A stretch of DNA of 64,000 nt, taken from NCBI RefSeq assembly GCF_021117295.1, contig NZ_CP088247.1, positions 1,141,501-1,205,500 of the forward strand, read 5' to 3'. Positions 8,335 through 16,723 of this stretch are shown one piece after another (within the stretch, counting starts at the first letter, position 1; the number at the start of each line of letters is the position of its first letter). The notes under the pieces are model-generated. The model had not been told where the DNA came from and did no database searches. It saw nothing but the letters and a program-made list of their open reading frames with translations. Position numbers and translations under genes: made by a program. This stretch comes from Methylorubrum sp. B1-46 (GTDB lineage: Bacteria > Pseudomonadota > Alphaproteobacteria > Rhizobiales > Beijerinckiaceae).

Positions 8335-8494
8335 GACGGTATCCCATACGTCGCTGGCCTCAGTGTATAGGATATCGATCATCTGCTCGCGTGCAAGCGC
8401 GATGCCCCTTGGAGCGTTTCCGCCCGTTGCAGCCGACGCAGAGAGCCGTCTTCGACGAGAGTGCGTGCAACGGATCGGCTCCTGAACGCTTCTC

Positions 8495-8917
8495 ATGGAT
8501 GCCATAGGCAGGGTGTTCAGCCCCGCGCCGTTCAATCCCATCCTCAAGAGGACGACCTTGGCCGACGCCCGGGCCGATGCTTTTCGCGACACTCTGCTCG
8601 CCAGCGGCAGCTGCGGCCAACTTATCGCGGCGCGGGACTGGTCCCAGACCTCGCTCGGCCCCATCGACGCTTGGCCGCAAAGCCTCAGGACCGCGACCTC
8701 GACTCTGCTCCGCTCCCCCGTGCCCATGGTGATGCTGTGGGGCGAGGACGGCATCATGCTCTACAACGTCGCCTACTCCGTCTTCGCGGCCGGCCGGCAT
8801 CCCGAACTGGTCGGCTCCAAGGTGCGGGAGGGCTGGCCCGAGGTCGCCGCCTTCAACGACAACGTGATGCGGGTCGGGCTCTCCAGCGGCACCCTCTCCT
8901 ACAAGGACCAGGAGCTC
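8495..8917 (+). pseudogene. 5' fragment of a PAS sensor histidine kinase
   Basis: The first 140 or so codons encode the N-terminal sensor region seen in Methylobacterium kinases: DWSQTSLGPIDAWPQSL, then LWGEDGIMLYNVAY and GTLSYKDQEL. The hybrid kinase at 20154 in this window has the same segment (DWSASSLGPPERWPQSL, YNDAY). The frame continues after 8917 only through antisense recombinase sequence. The kinase core is absent. Confidence 0.7.
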
Positions 8918-9268
8918 ACACTCCATCGGCACGGCCATCCTGTCGAACGACTCGGTGAGCGATCGGAACTCGATACCGCGCCGGTCGAGGTCGACAATGG
9001 TCCGTACGGTTTCGAGCCAGTGCGGCCGACGCGATCCAGCTTCCAGGCGACGAGCGTGCAGCCGGGCGGCAAGCGCTTGGTCGAGGGCGGCACGGCTCAA
9101 CGTCGCCCCACTGGCGCGATCCTGGAACACCTGGACGCAGCCGGCCGCCTTCAGAACGTCTAGCTGATATTGCGGGTCTTGGTCTTCGGTGGAAACGCGC
9201 GCATAGCTGATCAACAGTAAGCGCTCGGTGGCGGCGCTTACGGCTGTATCGTCCGAGGTATCGGACAT
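8918..9268 (-). pseudogene. serine recombinase (Tn3 resolvase type), frameshifted and truncated
   Basis: Minus-strand reading from ATG 9268 gives LLISYARVSTEDQDPQYQLD, the catalytic-Ser N-terminus of resolvases, then FQDRASGATLSRAALDQALA. The next motif, GCTLVAWKLDRVGR, lies in another frame, and the original frame resumes at HWLETVRTIVDLDRRGIEF. At least two frameshifts are needed and the C-terminal HTH is missing. Non-functional. Confidence 0.78.
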
Positions 9269-9285
9269 CACCAAGGATTTGACGC

Positions 9286-9496
9286 GATGCTCGGCACCGC
9301 GAAGGTCGTCGCCTACTACCGGGTTGAGCACCGCTCGGCAGGGTCGTTCCGGTCTCGGCCTTGAAGCGCAGCGCGCAGCGGTGCTCCGGTTCTGCGAGAC
9401 CGAAGGTTTCACCCTCGCTCGTGAACTGACCGAGGTCGAGACCGGCAAAGGCACCGACGCGCTCGACCGTCGTCCCATCCTGGCGTTAGCCCTCAC
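9286..9496 (+). pseudogene. second serine recombinase, N-terminal fragment with frameshift
   Basis: From ATG 9286: AKVVAYYRV, then one extra base near 9325 shifts the frame to STARQGRSGLGLEAQRAAV and EVETGKGTDALDRRP. This is the N-terminal catalytic domain of the recombinase family, distinct from the neighbour on the minus strand. It ends at the amidase stop codon. Non-functional. Confidence 0.72.
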
Positions 9497-11017
9497 TCAG
9501 CCCTCAAATTTGGGAAACTCCTGGCCGGCATAAAGCGGCGGAGCCGCGCGCGAATATGCAGAGGCAACCTGGAAGGCACCAAGATCGTCGAACCGGTCGC
9601 CAATAATCTGCATGCCGATGGGCATGTTGTAAGGGCCGAGACCAAGTGGAACAGCAACGACTGGATAACGACTCAGCAAGTTCCATGGCCAAGTGAATAG
9701 GAAGGTCAGACCGCGCACCTGATTGCCGTCGACGGTGACGCTGTCGTTCGCGGGATTCAGACCATGTTCGGCCGGAATAAGGGACGTCGCTAGCGTCGGC
9801 ATGATCAGCGCCCGGCAACCGCGCTGGAAAACCTGCTCCTGCACACGGCGATTATAGCGCGCGAGAAGCGTCTCGGCTGCCGCCTGCTCATCGGGCCCTA
9901 GATGACTGGCCTTTTCTATCCCTTCGCGCACATACGGTGTCAGCTTCTCTGGGTCGCGCCTCGCCTGGGATATCAGCGCGCCCATTGCGGTCGAGAACAA
10001 GCCAAAGTTGAAGGTCTGGAAGTCTGACGCACGGAACTCGAGATCCACTTGCTCGATGCTTGCGCCAAGCGCGCGCAGCTGCGCGAGACCGCGGTCCAAG
10101 GCATCGCGGACCGACGGGTCCAACGGCGCCAACCCAGAAGCTGGATCGAAGGCGATCCTCCAACCCTCGATCGGACCGTAGGTCTTCGGAAAGTCGAGGC
10201 GCGGCGCGAGCGACGAATGCACCATGGGGTGGGGGCCGACCATGGCTTGAGTGAATAAATTGAGGTCGTCGAAAGTCCGAGCGAGCGGACCCTGCGTTTC
10301 GTACACGATCTCGCTCGTCGGAACGCGGCCGAAGGGCGGCTTGAAGCCGTACAACCCACATTGGGAGGCAGGAATGCGGATCGATCCGCCCATGTCTGAC
10401 CCGAGAGCCAAAGTCGCGAACCCAGCCGCTAGCGCGGCGCCGGAGCCGCCGGATGAACCGCCCGGCGTGTATTGCAAGTTCCACGGATTACGCGTGATCC
10501 CCCACAATCGAGTCGCCGTCGTCACCCACGAGTAGAACTCTGGAACTGTCGTCTGGATCGGGAACAGGGCCCCGGCCGCGCGCAGCCGCTCAATCACCGG
10601 GCCGTCGGCCTGCTCGGGCGGAGCATTCCTCCGGAGCAGGGTGCCCATCGTGGTCACCCATCCCTTAACGGCATACTCGTCCTTCACCGCTACGGTGATG
10701 CCTTCTAGCGGGCGCGGGATGCCGGAGCGGTAGCGGCGCTCCGACTCTCGAGCAGCGGCGAGCGCCTCATCAAAATGCTGGTAGGTAATACAGTTCACCT
10801 TACCGTTCAGGCGATTGATCCGCCGGATCTGCGCCTCTAGCACCGCGACGGGAGATATCTCGCCCGAACGGAAGGCCGGGATCAGACTCGTCGCCGGTAT
10901 CCAGGCAATCTCCTCATCAACTGGTGCCGCAAAAGCTCTTCCCCCTACGAAGAAAGCCGCGCTCACCTGGCTCATACCTCTGACAACGTCACGGCGGCTG
11001 GGCATGGCAGTCTCCAT
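9497..11017 (-). CDS. Tat-exported amidase (amidase signature family)
   Basis: 506 aa from the ATG at 11017 (ATG 11005 is also possible). The N-terminus SRRDVVRG followed by SQVSAAFFVGGRAFA looks like a twin-arginine signal peptide, so export to the periplasm is likely. The Ser-cisSer-Lys triad is visible: Lys112 in GITVAVKDEYA, Ser188 in TPGGSSGGSGAAL and nucleophile Ser212 in GSDMGGSIRIPAS. The family hydrolyses amides; the substrate cannot be told. The length fits the family. It lies between a broken recombinase and an IS66 scrap, so it probably arrived as cargo. Confidence 0.9.
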   Translation of the reverse strand: METAMPSRRDVVRGMSQVSAAFFVGGRAFAAPVDEEIAWIPATSLIPAFRSGEISPVAVLEAQIRRINRLNGKVNCITYQHFDEALAAARESERRYRSGIPRPLEGITVAVKDEYAVKGWVTTMGTLLRRNAPPEQADGPVIERLRAAGALFPIQTTVPEFYSWVTTATRLWGITRNPWNLQYTPGGSSGGSGAALAAGFATLALGSDMGGSIRIPASQCGLYGFKPPFGRVPTSEIVYETQGPLARTFDDLNLFTQAMVGPHPMVHSSLAPRLDFPKTYGPIEGWRIAFDPASGLAPLDPSVRDALDRGLAQLRALGASIEQVDLEFRASDFQTFNFGLFSTAMGALISQARRDPEKLTPYVREGIEKASHLGPDEQAAAETLLARYNRRVQEQVFQRGCRALIMPTLATSLIPAEHGLNPANDSVTVDGNQVRGLTFLFTWPWNLLSRYPVVAVPLGLGPYNMPIGMQIIGDRFDDLGAFQVASAYSRAAPPLYAGQEFPKFEG

Positions 11018-11128
11018 TGCGGGGCCGCGATCGAGTCCGCGGGTGAAGCTTTTCAGTTCAAGCTAGAGTTTCATAGATGGTTCCTTGCCGCTGTTTCGCG
11101 TGTAAGCGCTCGGTGATGGGCGGACCGG

Positions 11129-11283
11129 TCAGGCAGCGTGCGCAGCCGGCAGGGCGGGCGTCCAGTTCCAGGGCAGCAGATCGGCCAGCCGCTTGGCCGG
11201 GTGATCGGCGATGCGCGTGAGCACGTCGCGCAGGTAGGCCTCGGGATCGAGCCGGTTCAGCTTGGCCGTCTCGATCAGGGTAT
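11129..11283 (-). pseudogene. IS66-family transposase, C-terminal scrap
   Basis: The minus-strand frame reads LIETAKLNRLDPEAYLRDVL, then RLADLLPWNWTP and ends AAHAA-stop at 11129. This is the conserved C-terminal end of IS66 TnpC. Only about 50 codons remain, cut at 11283 by the next IS3 element. Confidence 0.78.
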
Positions 11284-11357
11284 TGTCCGTTGTCAGATGA
11301 TTTGAGACGCTTTGAGGTGCTCAGGAACGGAGGCTCTGGTCCACCTGGGTTGAGAGG

Positions 11358-12338
11358 TTAGGCAGCCTGCGCGTAATGGCGCAAGCGGCGATCCATGAGG
11401 GTCTGACGCTTGATCCGCGCCCGTTCACGCAAGATCGTCTCGCCGCGGCCGAAGTAGACGTCGGCAGGGGTGAGGTTGCCCAGGCTCTCGTGAGCCCGGA
11501 GATGGTTATAGTGCTCGACGAAGGCGGCCACACGCGCCTCGAGTTCGCCGGGCAGGTAAGCGTGTTCGAGTAGAATGCGGTTCTTGAGCGTCTGGTGCCA
11601 GCGCTCGATCTTGCCCTGCGTCTGCGGATGGCGCGGGGCACCGCGGATGTGGGTCATACCCTGACTGCCGAGCCAGTCGGCCAGATCACCCGCGACGTAG
11701 CTCGATCCGTTGTCGGTGAGCAGCCGTGGCCGATGCGCCACCTGCACATGGTCGAGCCCGGCCGCCGCCAGCGCAAGGTCGAGCGTGGCGGTGACGTCGC
11801 CAACCTGCATCGTCGTGCACAGCTTCCACGCCACGATGTAGCGCGAGAAGTCGTCGAGCACGGTCGAGAGGTAGTACCACCCCCATCCCACGACCTTCAG
11901 GTAGGTGAAGTCCGTCTGCCAGAGCTGGTTGGGTGCGGTCGTCTTGTCGTGGAACGCATCGGCGGCTTTGACGACGATGTAGGCCGGGCTGGTGATCAGG
12001 TCCTGGGCTTTGAGCAGGCGGTAGACGGTTGCCTCCGAGACGAAGTAGCGCCGCTCGTCGGTGAAGCGCACCGCCAGCTCGCGCGGGCTGAGCTCTGGCT
12101 CCTCCAGTGCGAGGGCGACGATCTGCTCGCGGATCTCTGTCGGCAGACGGTTCCAGACCCGGCTGGGCCGCGAGGGACGATCCGCCAATGCCTCGGGGCC
12201 GCCGCACTGGAAGGCGTCATACCAGCGGTAGAAGGTGGCGCGCGGGATGGCGAGCTTCTCCAGGGTAGCGCGCACCGGCAGGTGAGACTGCTCGACCAAC
12301 TGGATGATCTCCAGCTTCTCAGAGGCCGGGTACCTCAT
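11358..12338 (-). CDS. IS3-family transposase OrfB (DDE)
   Basis: 326 aa. HTH-like N-terminus (PVRATLEKLAIPRATFYRWY), then the integrase core: LWQTDFTYLKV, RLLTDNGSSYVA and TQGKIERWHQTLKN for the D-D-E residues, and HYNHLRAHESLGNLTPADVY. Starts at ATG 12338, overlapping the orfA stop. Appears intact. Confidence 0.92.
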   Translation of the reverse strand: MRYPASEKLEIIQLVEQSHLPVRATLEKLAIPRATFYRWYDAFQCGGPEALADRPSRPSRVWNRLPTEIREQIVALALEEPELSPRELAVRFTDERRYFVSEATVYRLLKAQDLITSPAYIVVKAADAFHDKTTAPNQLWQTDFTYLKVVGWGWYYLSTVLDDFSRYIVAWKLCTTMQVGDVTATLDLALAAAGLDHVQVAHRPRLLTDNGSSYVAGDLADWLGSQGMTHIRGAPRHPQTQGKIERWHQTLKNRILLEHAYLPGELEARVAAFVEHYNHLRAHESLGNLTPADVYFGRGETILRERARIKRQTLMDRRLRHYAQAA

Positions 12339-12709
12339 GCCTCGTCGCCCCCAGCCGCGGTCATGCTTTTTTTCAGCAGGCGGTTCTCCAGGACGAGGTC
12401 GGCCACGACTTCCTTCAGCGCACCCGCCTCGCGGCGCAGATCTTGGACCTCATCAGCGGTCGCGGCGCGGGCCGTGTCGCCGGCCAGCCGCTTCTTGCCG
12501 GCCTCCAAGAACTCCTTGGACCAGCCGTAGTACATCGAGCTGGCGATGCCCTCACGCCGGCACAGCTCGGCGATGCTGTCTTCACCGCGCAGGCCTTCCA
12601 GCACGATGCGGATCTTCTCCTCGGCCGAGAACTGCCGGCGTGTCGCGCGGCGGATGTCCTTGATCACGGCTTCTGCCGGCTTCCGTACCGGCCCGGACGT
12701 CTGTTTCAT
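12335..12709 (-). CDS. IS3-family transposase OrfA
   Basis: 124 aa from ATG 12709 (MKQTSGPVRKPAEAVIKD). The HTH region is FSAEEKIRIVLEGLRGE with IAELCRREGI, then SSMYYGWSKEFLEAGK and a C-terminal coiled coil. An A7 run lies in the last codons (complement of T at 12367-12373) just before the ATGA overlap with orfB, a plausible slippage site, though not the canonical in-frame heptamer. Confidence 0.88.
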   Translation of the reverse strand: MKQTSGPVRKPAEAVIKDIRRATRRQFSAEEKIRIVLEGLRGEDSIAELCRREGIASSMYYGWSKEFLEAGKKRLAGDTARAATADEVQDLRREAGALKEVVADLVLENRLLKKSMTAAGGDEA

Positions 12710-12793
12710 CTTCGCTCCTGGAGGCGACGATGAACCAGCCATCCTCCGTTCGTGAAGACCCTCAGTATGTCTCAGGAGTGCTGACGGCGGACA

Positions 12794-12960
12794 GTCGCGC
12801 CAAGGCACGGCGCGCACACAGGTCGTTCGGCCGGTTGACCCTCGCACAGCAGGTCGACGCGCGGCAGCGTTTCACAGACGAGAAAGCCCTCACCGGCCTA
12901 ACCCACAGCTACGCGGTCGACATCTCGATGATACAGCGGACCAAGAAGCGCACGGCGTAA
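12794..12960 (+). pseudogene. serine recombinase C-terminal fragment
   Basis: The frame after the IS end reads RAKARRAHRSFGRLTLAQQ, then LTGLTHSYAVDISMIQRTKK and stops at 12960. This resembles the C-terminal linker and DNA-binding HTH of Tn3-type resolvases, with several eroded positions. There is no catalytic domain. Orientation matches the fragment at 9286 but the two do not obviously belong to the same family. Confidence 0.5.
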
Positions 12961-13521
12961 GAGGACCCCCGAACCGGCGCGACGCTCAAAAGGGTTCCCT
13001 TTTGCGCGGACACGCTGGAAGGCCTGAGTGTCGTAAGATGCGGCCTTCCACGCCCTCTGGGGCGTCGAAGGCGATGACAGTTCTACGCCGGCCGTCCGGG
13101 TCGGGGTCAAGGCCGTAGAGCGGAGCGTGCCTTGAGGTCGTCCCGGATGGCTGGCCCCTCCCCTGGGCAAGGAACCAGTACGGCACCTCCTCAGGCGTAG
13201 GAGAATGAAAGTTCCGGACTTGCAAAAGTTCGGCTCGGTGTCGTCGGACACCAACCGGAGTGCGGGGTTGGTAGCACACTGCCAACTGCATTCCGGTGAT
13301 CTGCTTCGGAGAACACTGGAAAGTCCCTTTTGCAGCAGGCGTGGCTCGATGCCGCGGCAGCGGGCTCACAGTCGGGGATTTGATAGGCGCTAGACGGCAG
13401 CTTCGGCATAAGTCGGCAGCATATGCCGTAAGCTAACCCATTCTACATACACACAGATGCGTCCTACACCATATTGTACAGGGCGCTCGACGACGGGCTG
13501 CTCCTGAACCGTGAGTCCGCA
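12961..13521. other. intergenic region, no gene recognised
   Basis: 560 bp at the edge of the mobile tract. Several short overlapping frames exist on the minus strand, none with a known motif or good ribosome binding site. Base composition is more AT-rich around 13400-13480 than in neighbouring genes. Confidence 0.45.
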
Positions 13522-13552
13522 TCGGAGATGTCGCTGCCGTCGACATCTCCGA
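13522..13552. terminator. perfect 12-bp hairpin
   Basis: TCGGAGATGTCG pairs with CGACATCTCCGA across a 7-nt loop. No U-run follows on either strand. First of two perfect hairpins beyond the stop of the DUF4198 gene; a transcription-stop or RNA-stabilising role is inferred. Confidence 0.45.
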
Positions 13553-13583
13553 GCGCGAGCGCCGTCTCGCCGGGACAATCGAA

Positions 13584-13611
13584 GGGGCGCATCGGAAAAC
13601 CGATGCGCCCC
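13584..13611 (-). terminator. perfect 12-bp hairpin downstream of DUF4198 gene
   Basis: GGGGCGCATCGG pairs with CCGATGCGCCCC across a four-base loop, 60 bp after the stop of the DUF4198/TonB receptor operon. Only a weak TT follows on the minus strand. Likely terminator of that operon. Confidence 0.55.
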
Positions 13612-13671
13612 AACTTTCATGGACTGGTGCGGCGGTCGATCGGGGTCGATGCCCCCGCGATCCCCCCTCGC

Positions 13672-14400
13672 TCAGTTGGTCTTCGGGTCGGTCACGGTGA
13701 AGGCGAGGGTCGCGCCGTAGCTGTCCGAATCGGCGAGCGCCGGGGTTTGCGAAGGGGTGACGCGGTGGCTGACGCCGAGAACCTGCGGGCCGGCGCGGCG
13801 CAGCGCGACGACCGCCACGCCTTCGGCATCCGTCGTGGCGCGGGCCTGATCCGCATCGCTCTTGAAGGTCACGCCGTCGGTGGCGACCACGCTGGCCCCG
13901 TTGAGCGGACGGCCCTCGAACAGCACCCGCACCCGGATCTGACCCGAGGCCGAAGTCGGCGGTTCCAGCGGAACGATCTCCAGCGGTTGGCCGACGATCT
14001 TGTCCCACGGTGCCGCCGGGCCGGAGACCGCCTTGGCGAACTTGACCGACCACAGGCTCTTGTCGGCCTGCGGCAGCATCCGCTTGCTGGCATTGCGGTA
14101 GCTGCCGTCGGGCAGGCGCACCCAGTAGCCGTTGTCGTAGGCGGCCGCGAACAGCGCGTCGCCCTGATGCGCGGCCCTGAGCGCCGGGCCGGATTCCAGC
14201 TTGGCCTTCAACACCACCGCGCCGGACGGCTCGTAGGCGGTCAGGCTCATCAGCTTGCCCGCGCTCGGCAGTTCCGGCTCGTGGGGATGTCCGTAGAGGA
14301 CCTGCACACCGCTGCCGGTCGGGTCGAGCCAGATGTCGTGGGCGGAGGCCGGTGCGCCGAGGGCGAGGAAGGCGGCGGCCAAGAGGGCGATGCGTTTCAT
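13672..14400 (-). CDS. DUF4198 periplasmic protein
   Basis: 242 aa. The signal peptide is MKRIALLAAAFLALGAPASA, then HDIWLDP, the typical DUF4198 start right after cleavage. An Ig-like or carboxypeptidase-regulatory-like C-terminal part follows (GRPLNGASVVATDGVTF, TDAEGVAVVALRRAGP). DUF4198 proteins are periplasmic and often lie next to metal or TonB-dependent uptake genes. Here the ATG overlaps the TonB receptor stop (AATGA), so the two are co-translated and probably work in the same uptake step. The ligand is unknown. Confidence 0.82.
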   Translation of the reverse strand: MKRIALLAAAFLALGAPASAHDIWLDPTGSGVQVLYGHPHEPELPSAGKLMSLTAYEPSGAVVLKAKLESGPALRAAHQGDALFAAAYDNGYWVRLPDGSYRNASKRMLPQADKSLWSVKFAKAVSGPAAPWDKIVGQPLEIVPLEPPTSASGQIRVRVLFEGRPLNGASVVATDGVTFKSDADQARATTDAEGVAVVALRRAGPQVLGVSHRVTPSQTPALADSDSYGATLAFTVTDPKTN

Positions 14401-16508
14401 TGTGTTGGTACTCCCGTTGCAAAGCCGTAGGTGATGCCGGCCAGCAGCGTCAGGCGCGGCTGCGGGCTGGTGAAGATGTCCGCGGCCACGGCGGAGACCG
14501 ACGAACCGAAATTGAAGATGCTCTCGCTGGTGCGGTCGCCCGGATACCAAGTGGCCTGCCCGTAGGTGGTCCAGCCGCTCTCGTGGATGTAGGCGATCCG
14601 GCCGCTCACCCGCGGATAGGGCGATGAGCGCAAGCCCCCGTCCTCGGTCAGCGGCTTGGCTCCCGTGTAGGACAGGTAGGCCGCGCCGGTCAGGCGGCCG
14701 GGGCCGAGCGCGGCCGGGGCGCCGACGTCGAACTCGGCGCCTACGGTGGCGAGGAAGGCCGGCACGTTGGGGACGAAGATCGACGGCGCCCCGTTGAGCA
14801 GCCGGGCGGAGACGCCCGAATAGTTGGCGAAGACGGCGACCCGGTCGAGGCCCTCGCGGTAGGCGAGCACCTTCGCTTCGATCTCGAAGCCGTCGCGGCG
14901 CGACTTGCCGAGGTTCTGCACCGGCAGTCCGGGCGCGGGCTGGAACACCTCGTTGGCGATGTCGGTGAAGAACACGGTGCCGAGGAGGCTGAGGCGGTCG
15001 AACACGAGCCGGCCGCCGCCCTCCGTGCTCTCGATCGTCAACGGGGTGAGGCGGGGGTTGCCGGTCAATTCGCTCGACGCGGACGGGCTGCGGAAGCCCT
15101 GGCCGTAATTGGCGAACAGCTCCAGCCAGTCGAAGGGCGTGAGCGCCGCCCCACCTTTGGGCGAGACCACGTTGGGGCTGACCTTGGGCGAGAGGGCGGG
15201 ATCGAGATTGTTGCGCACGTCGTAGAAGAACTGGTCGAAGCGGGCGCCGCCGGTCAGCTTCAGCCAGGGCGCCGGCTTGGCCTGCACCTGCGCATAGGCC
15301 GCGAGGTTATGCTGGAGGATGTCGAGATCGAGGCTGCGCGCGGTGAAGCTGCGCGCCACCGAGGGGCCGGTGTTCACGTCGAGCGCGTCGGTGCGCCAAT
15401 CGCCGCCGACGAGAATCTGGGCCGGCAGGGCGTCGAACAGGCGCGTCGTCCAGACCTTGCGGATGCGCCCGCCCGCGGTCTCGCGCTCCTCGACCTGTCC
15501 GCGCTGGCCGGCACCGAAATCCGAGAAGCGGCTGAACACGTCGTGGCTGGCATAAAGAAGCGCCGACAGCGCATCGTCCGGCGATCCGTTGACGTAGTTG
15601 GCCACGAAGGTCTGCAGGGTCTTGCCGCCGCCATCGGTGAGGTTGGTCGCCGCGCGCGGCGAGACGAGGCCGGCCCGCACGCGGTCGCGCTCCAGATAGC
15701 CCGGCTGCCCGAAACCCGTGCCGTACATCTGCACCCGCAGCGACAAGCTGGAGCCGAGATCGAGGGGAATCGTGACCTTGTTGAAGGCGTTGTAGCGCCC
15801 GAGATCACCATTGTCGCGATAGCCGCCCGTGCCGTAGCCCTCGTAGGCGAGGAAGGGCTGGAGGCCGGGGCCGACTTGGCTGAAGGTGGCGAGCCCGCGC
15901 GCCGTGCCGAAGGAGCCGCCCGACACGCCCAGCGTCGAGAACGGCTCCGCCCGCTTGGTGTCGATGAAGATCGCGCCGCCGAGATTGGCATCGCCCGCCT
16001 CGACCGAGAACGGCCCGCGCACGATGCTGATGGAGGCGATCGTCTCGGGGATCAGCGGATTGAGATCGACGTAGTTCGGGGTGTGGATCGAGGAGACCTC
16101 GTTGATCGGCACGCCGTCGATCAAGACAGCCACGTCGCGGCCGTGCTCGGCGTCGCTGAAGCCGCGCAAAGCGATGCCGTAGCCGACGCCGCCCTGGCCG
16201 TAATTCGAGACATCAAAACCGGCCACGGGGCGGAAAAGGTCGCCGTAGCTCTGCACCGGCAGACGGGCGATCTCTGCGGCATCGATCACCGTGGTGTTGC
16301 CCGGCAGGGCCGAGACCGAGGGGGACAGGGCGGCCTTCAGGTTCGGGGGCGGGCCGGAGATCGTCGTCACCGGACTCGTCGATGCGGATTGCGCCGTGAC
16401 TTGCAATTCCTCCAGCTCCACCGCGGCCGGATCGAGCGCGTGACCGGGGAGCGTGGTGCAGCCGAGGGCGCCGGCCGATGCGAGCAGGCGCGTCAGGAGC
16501 GGCGACAT
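14397..16508 (-). CDS. TonB-dependent outer-membrane receptor
   Basis: 703 aa. After a signal peptide, the plug domain holds LPGNTTVIDAAEIARLP and GIALRGFSDAEHGRDVAVLI, with DGVPINEVSS and IVRGPFSVEAGDANLGGAI. A beta-barrel with repeated short strands follows, but the usual terminal aromatic is missing: it ends GFATGVPTQ. It imports an unknown chelate or vitamin across the outer membrane. First gene of a two-gene operon with a DUF4198 protein. No riboswitch or Fur-like box is apparent upstream. Confidence 0.88.
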   Translation of the reverse strand: MSPLLTRLLASAGALGCTTLPGHALDPAAVELEELQVTAQSASTSPVTTISGPPPNLKAALSPSVSALPGNTTVIDAAEIARLPVQSYGDLFRPVAGFDVSNYGQGGVGYGIALRGFSDAEHGRDVAVLIDGVPINEVSSIHTPNYVDLNPLIPETIASISIVRGPFSVEAGDANLGGAIFIDTKRAEPFSTLGVSGGSFGTARGLATFSQVGPGLQPFLAYEGYGTGGYRDNGDLGRYNAFNKVTIPLDLGSSLSLRVQMYGTGFGQPGYLERDRVRAGLVSPRAATNLTDGGGKTLQTFVANYVNGSPDDALSALLYASHDVFSRFSDFGAGQRGQVEERETAGGRIRKVWTTRLFDALPAQILVGGDWRTDALDVNTGPSVARSFTARSLDLDILQHNLAAYAQVQAKPAPWLKLTGGARFDQFFYDVRNNLDPALSPKVSPNVVSPKGGAALTPFDWLELFANYGQGFRSPSASSELTGNPRLTPLTIESTEGGGRLVFDRLSLLGTVFFTDIANEVFQPAPGLPVQNLGKSRRDGFEIEAKVLAYREGLDRVAVFANYSGVSARLLNGAPSIFVPNVPAFLATVGAEFDVGAPAALGPGRLTGAAYLSYTGAKPLTEDGGLRSSPYPRVSGRIAYIHESGWTTYGQATWYPGDRTSESIFNFGSSVSAVAADIFTSPQPRLTLLAGITYGFATGVPTQ

Positions 16509-16723
16509 CGCGCAACCCAGGGCTCAAGTCATCCGGGCCGTACTAGATCGCAAATAGTCGGTATGCACAAGTCAGAAGTTTTTCATACCCACGCTTCGCC
16601 GGAGCGAATTTCGATCTAACAATTGCTGGTCGAGAACCGACGACGAGGACGCCTGTCCCTGCTTATGAAGACCGACGCGATGATCGGTCCGCTTCACGAA
16701 CCGGACGTTGCCGTCTCATCGCC

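Larger units (their letters stand above)
11284..12793 (-). mobile_element. IS3-family insertion sequence with both orfs
   Basis: 1510 bp, two overlapping minus-strand orfs. The ends start TGTCCG and share GTCAG and TGAGAC blocks in inverted orientation (11284-11308 against 12769-12793; 17 of 25 positions). No target duplication is evident: the left flank is IS66 and the right flank is a recombinase fragment, which suggests deletion or recombination after insertion. Confidence 0.8.

Noticed and set aside
8360..9496. 378-aa minus-strand frame starting upstream of the resolvase remnant
   Set aside because: It joins resolvase codons, frameshifted sequence and antisense kinase; not one gene.
12898..13409. 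Three overlapping minus-strand frames of 72-127 aa
   Set aside because: They overlap in different frames with no motif, and lie in eroded mobile-element DNA.
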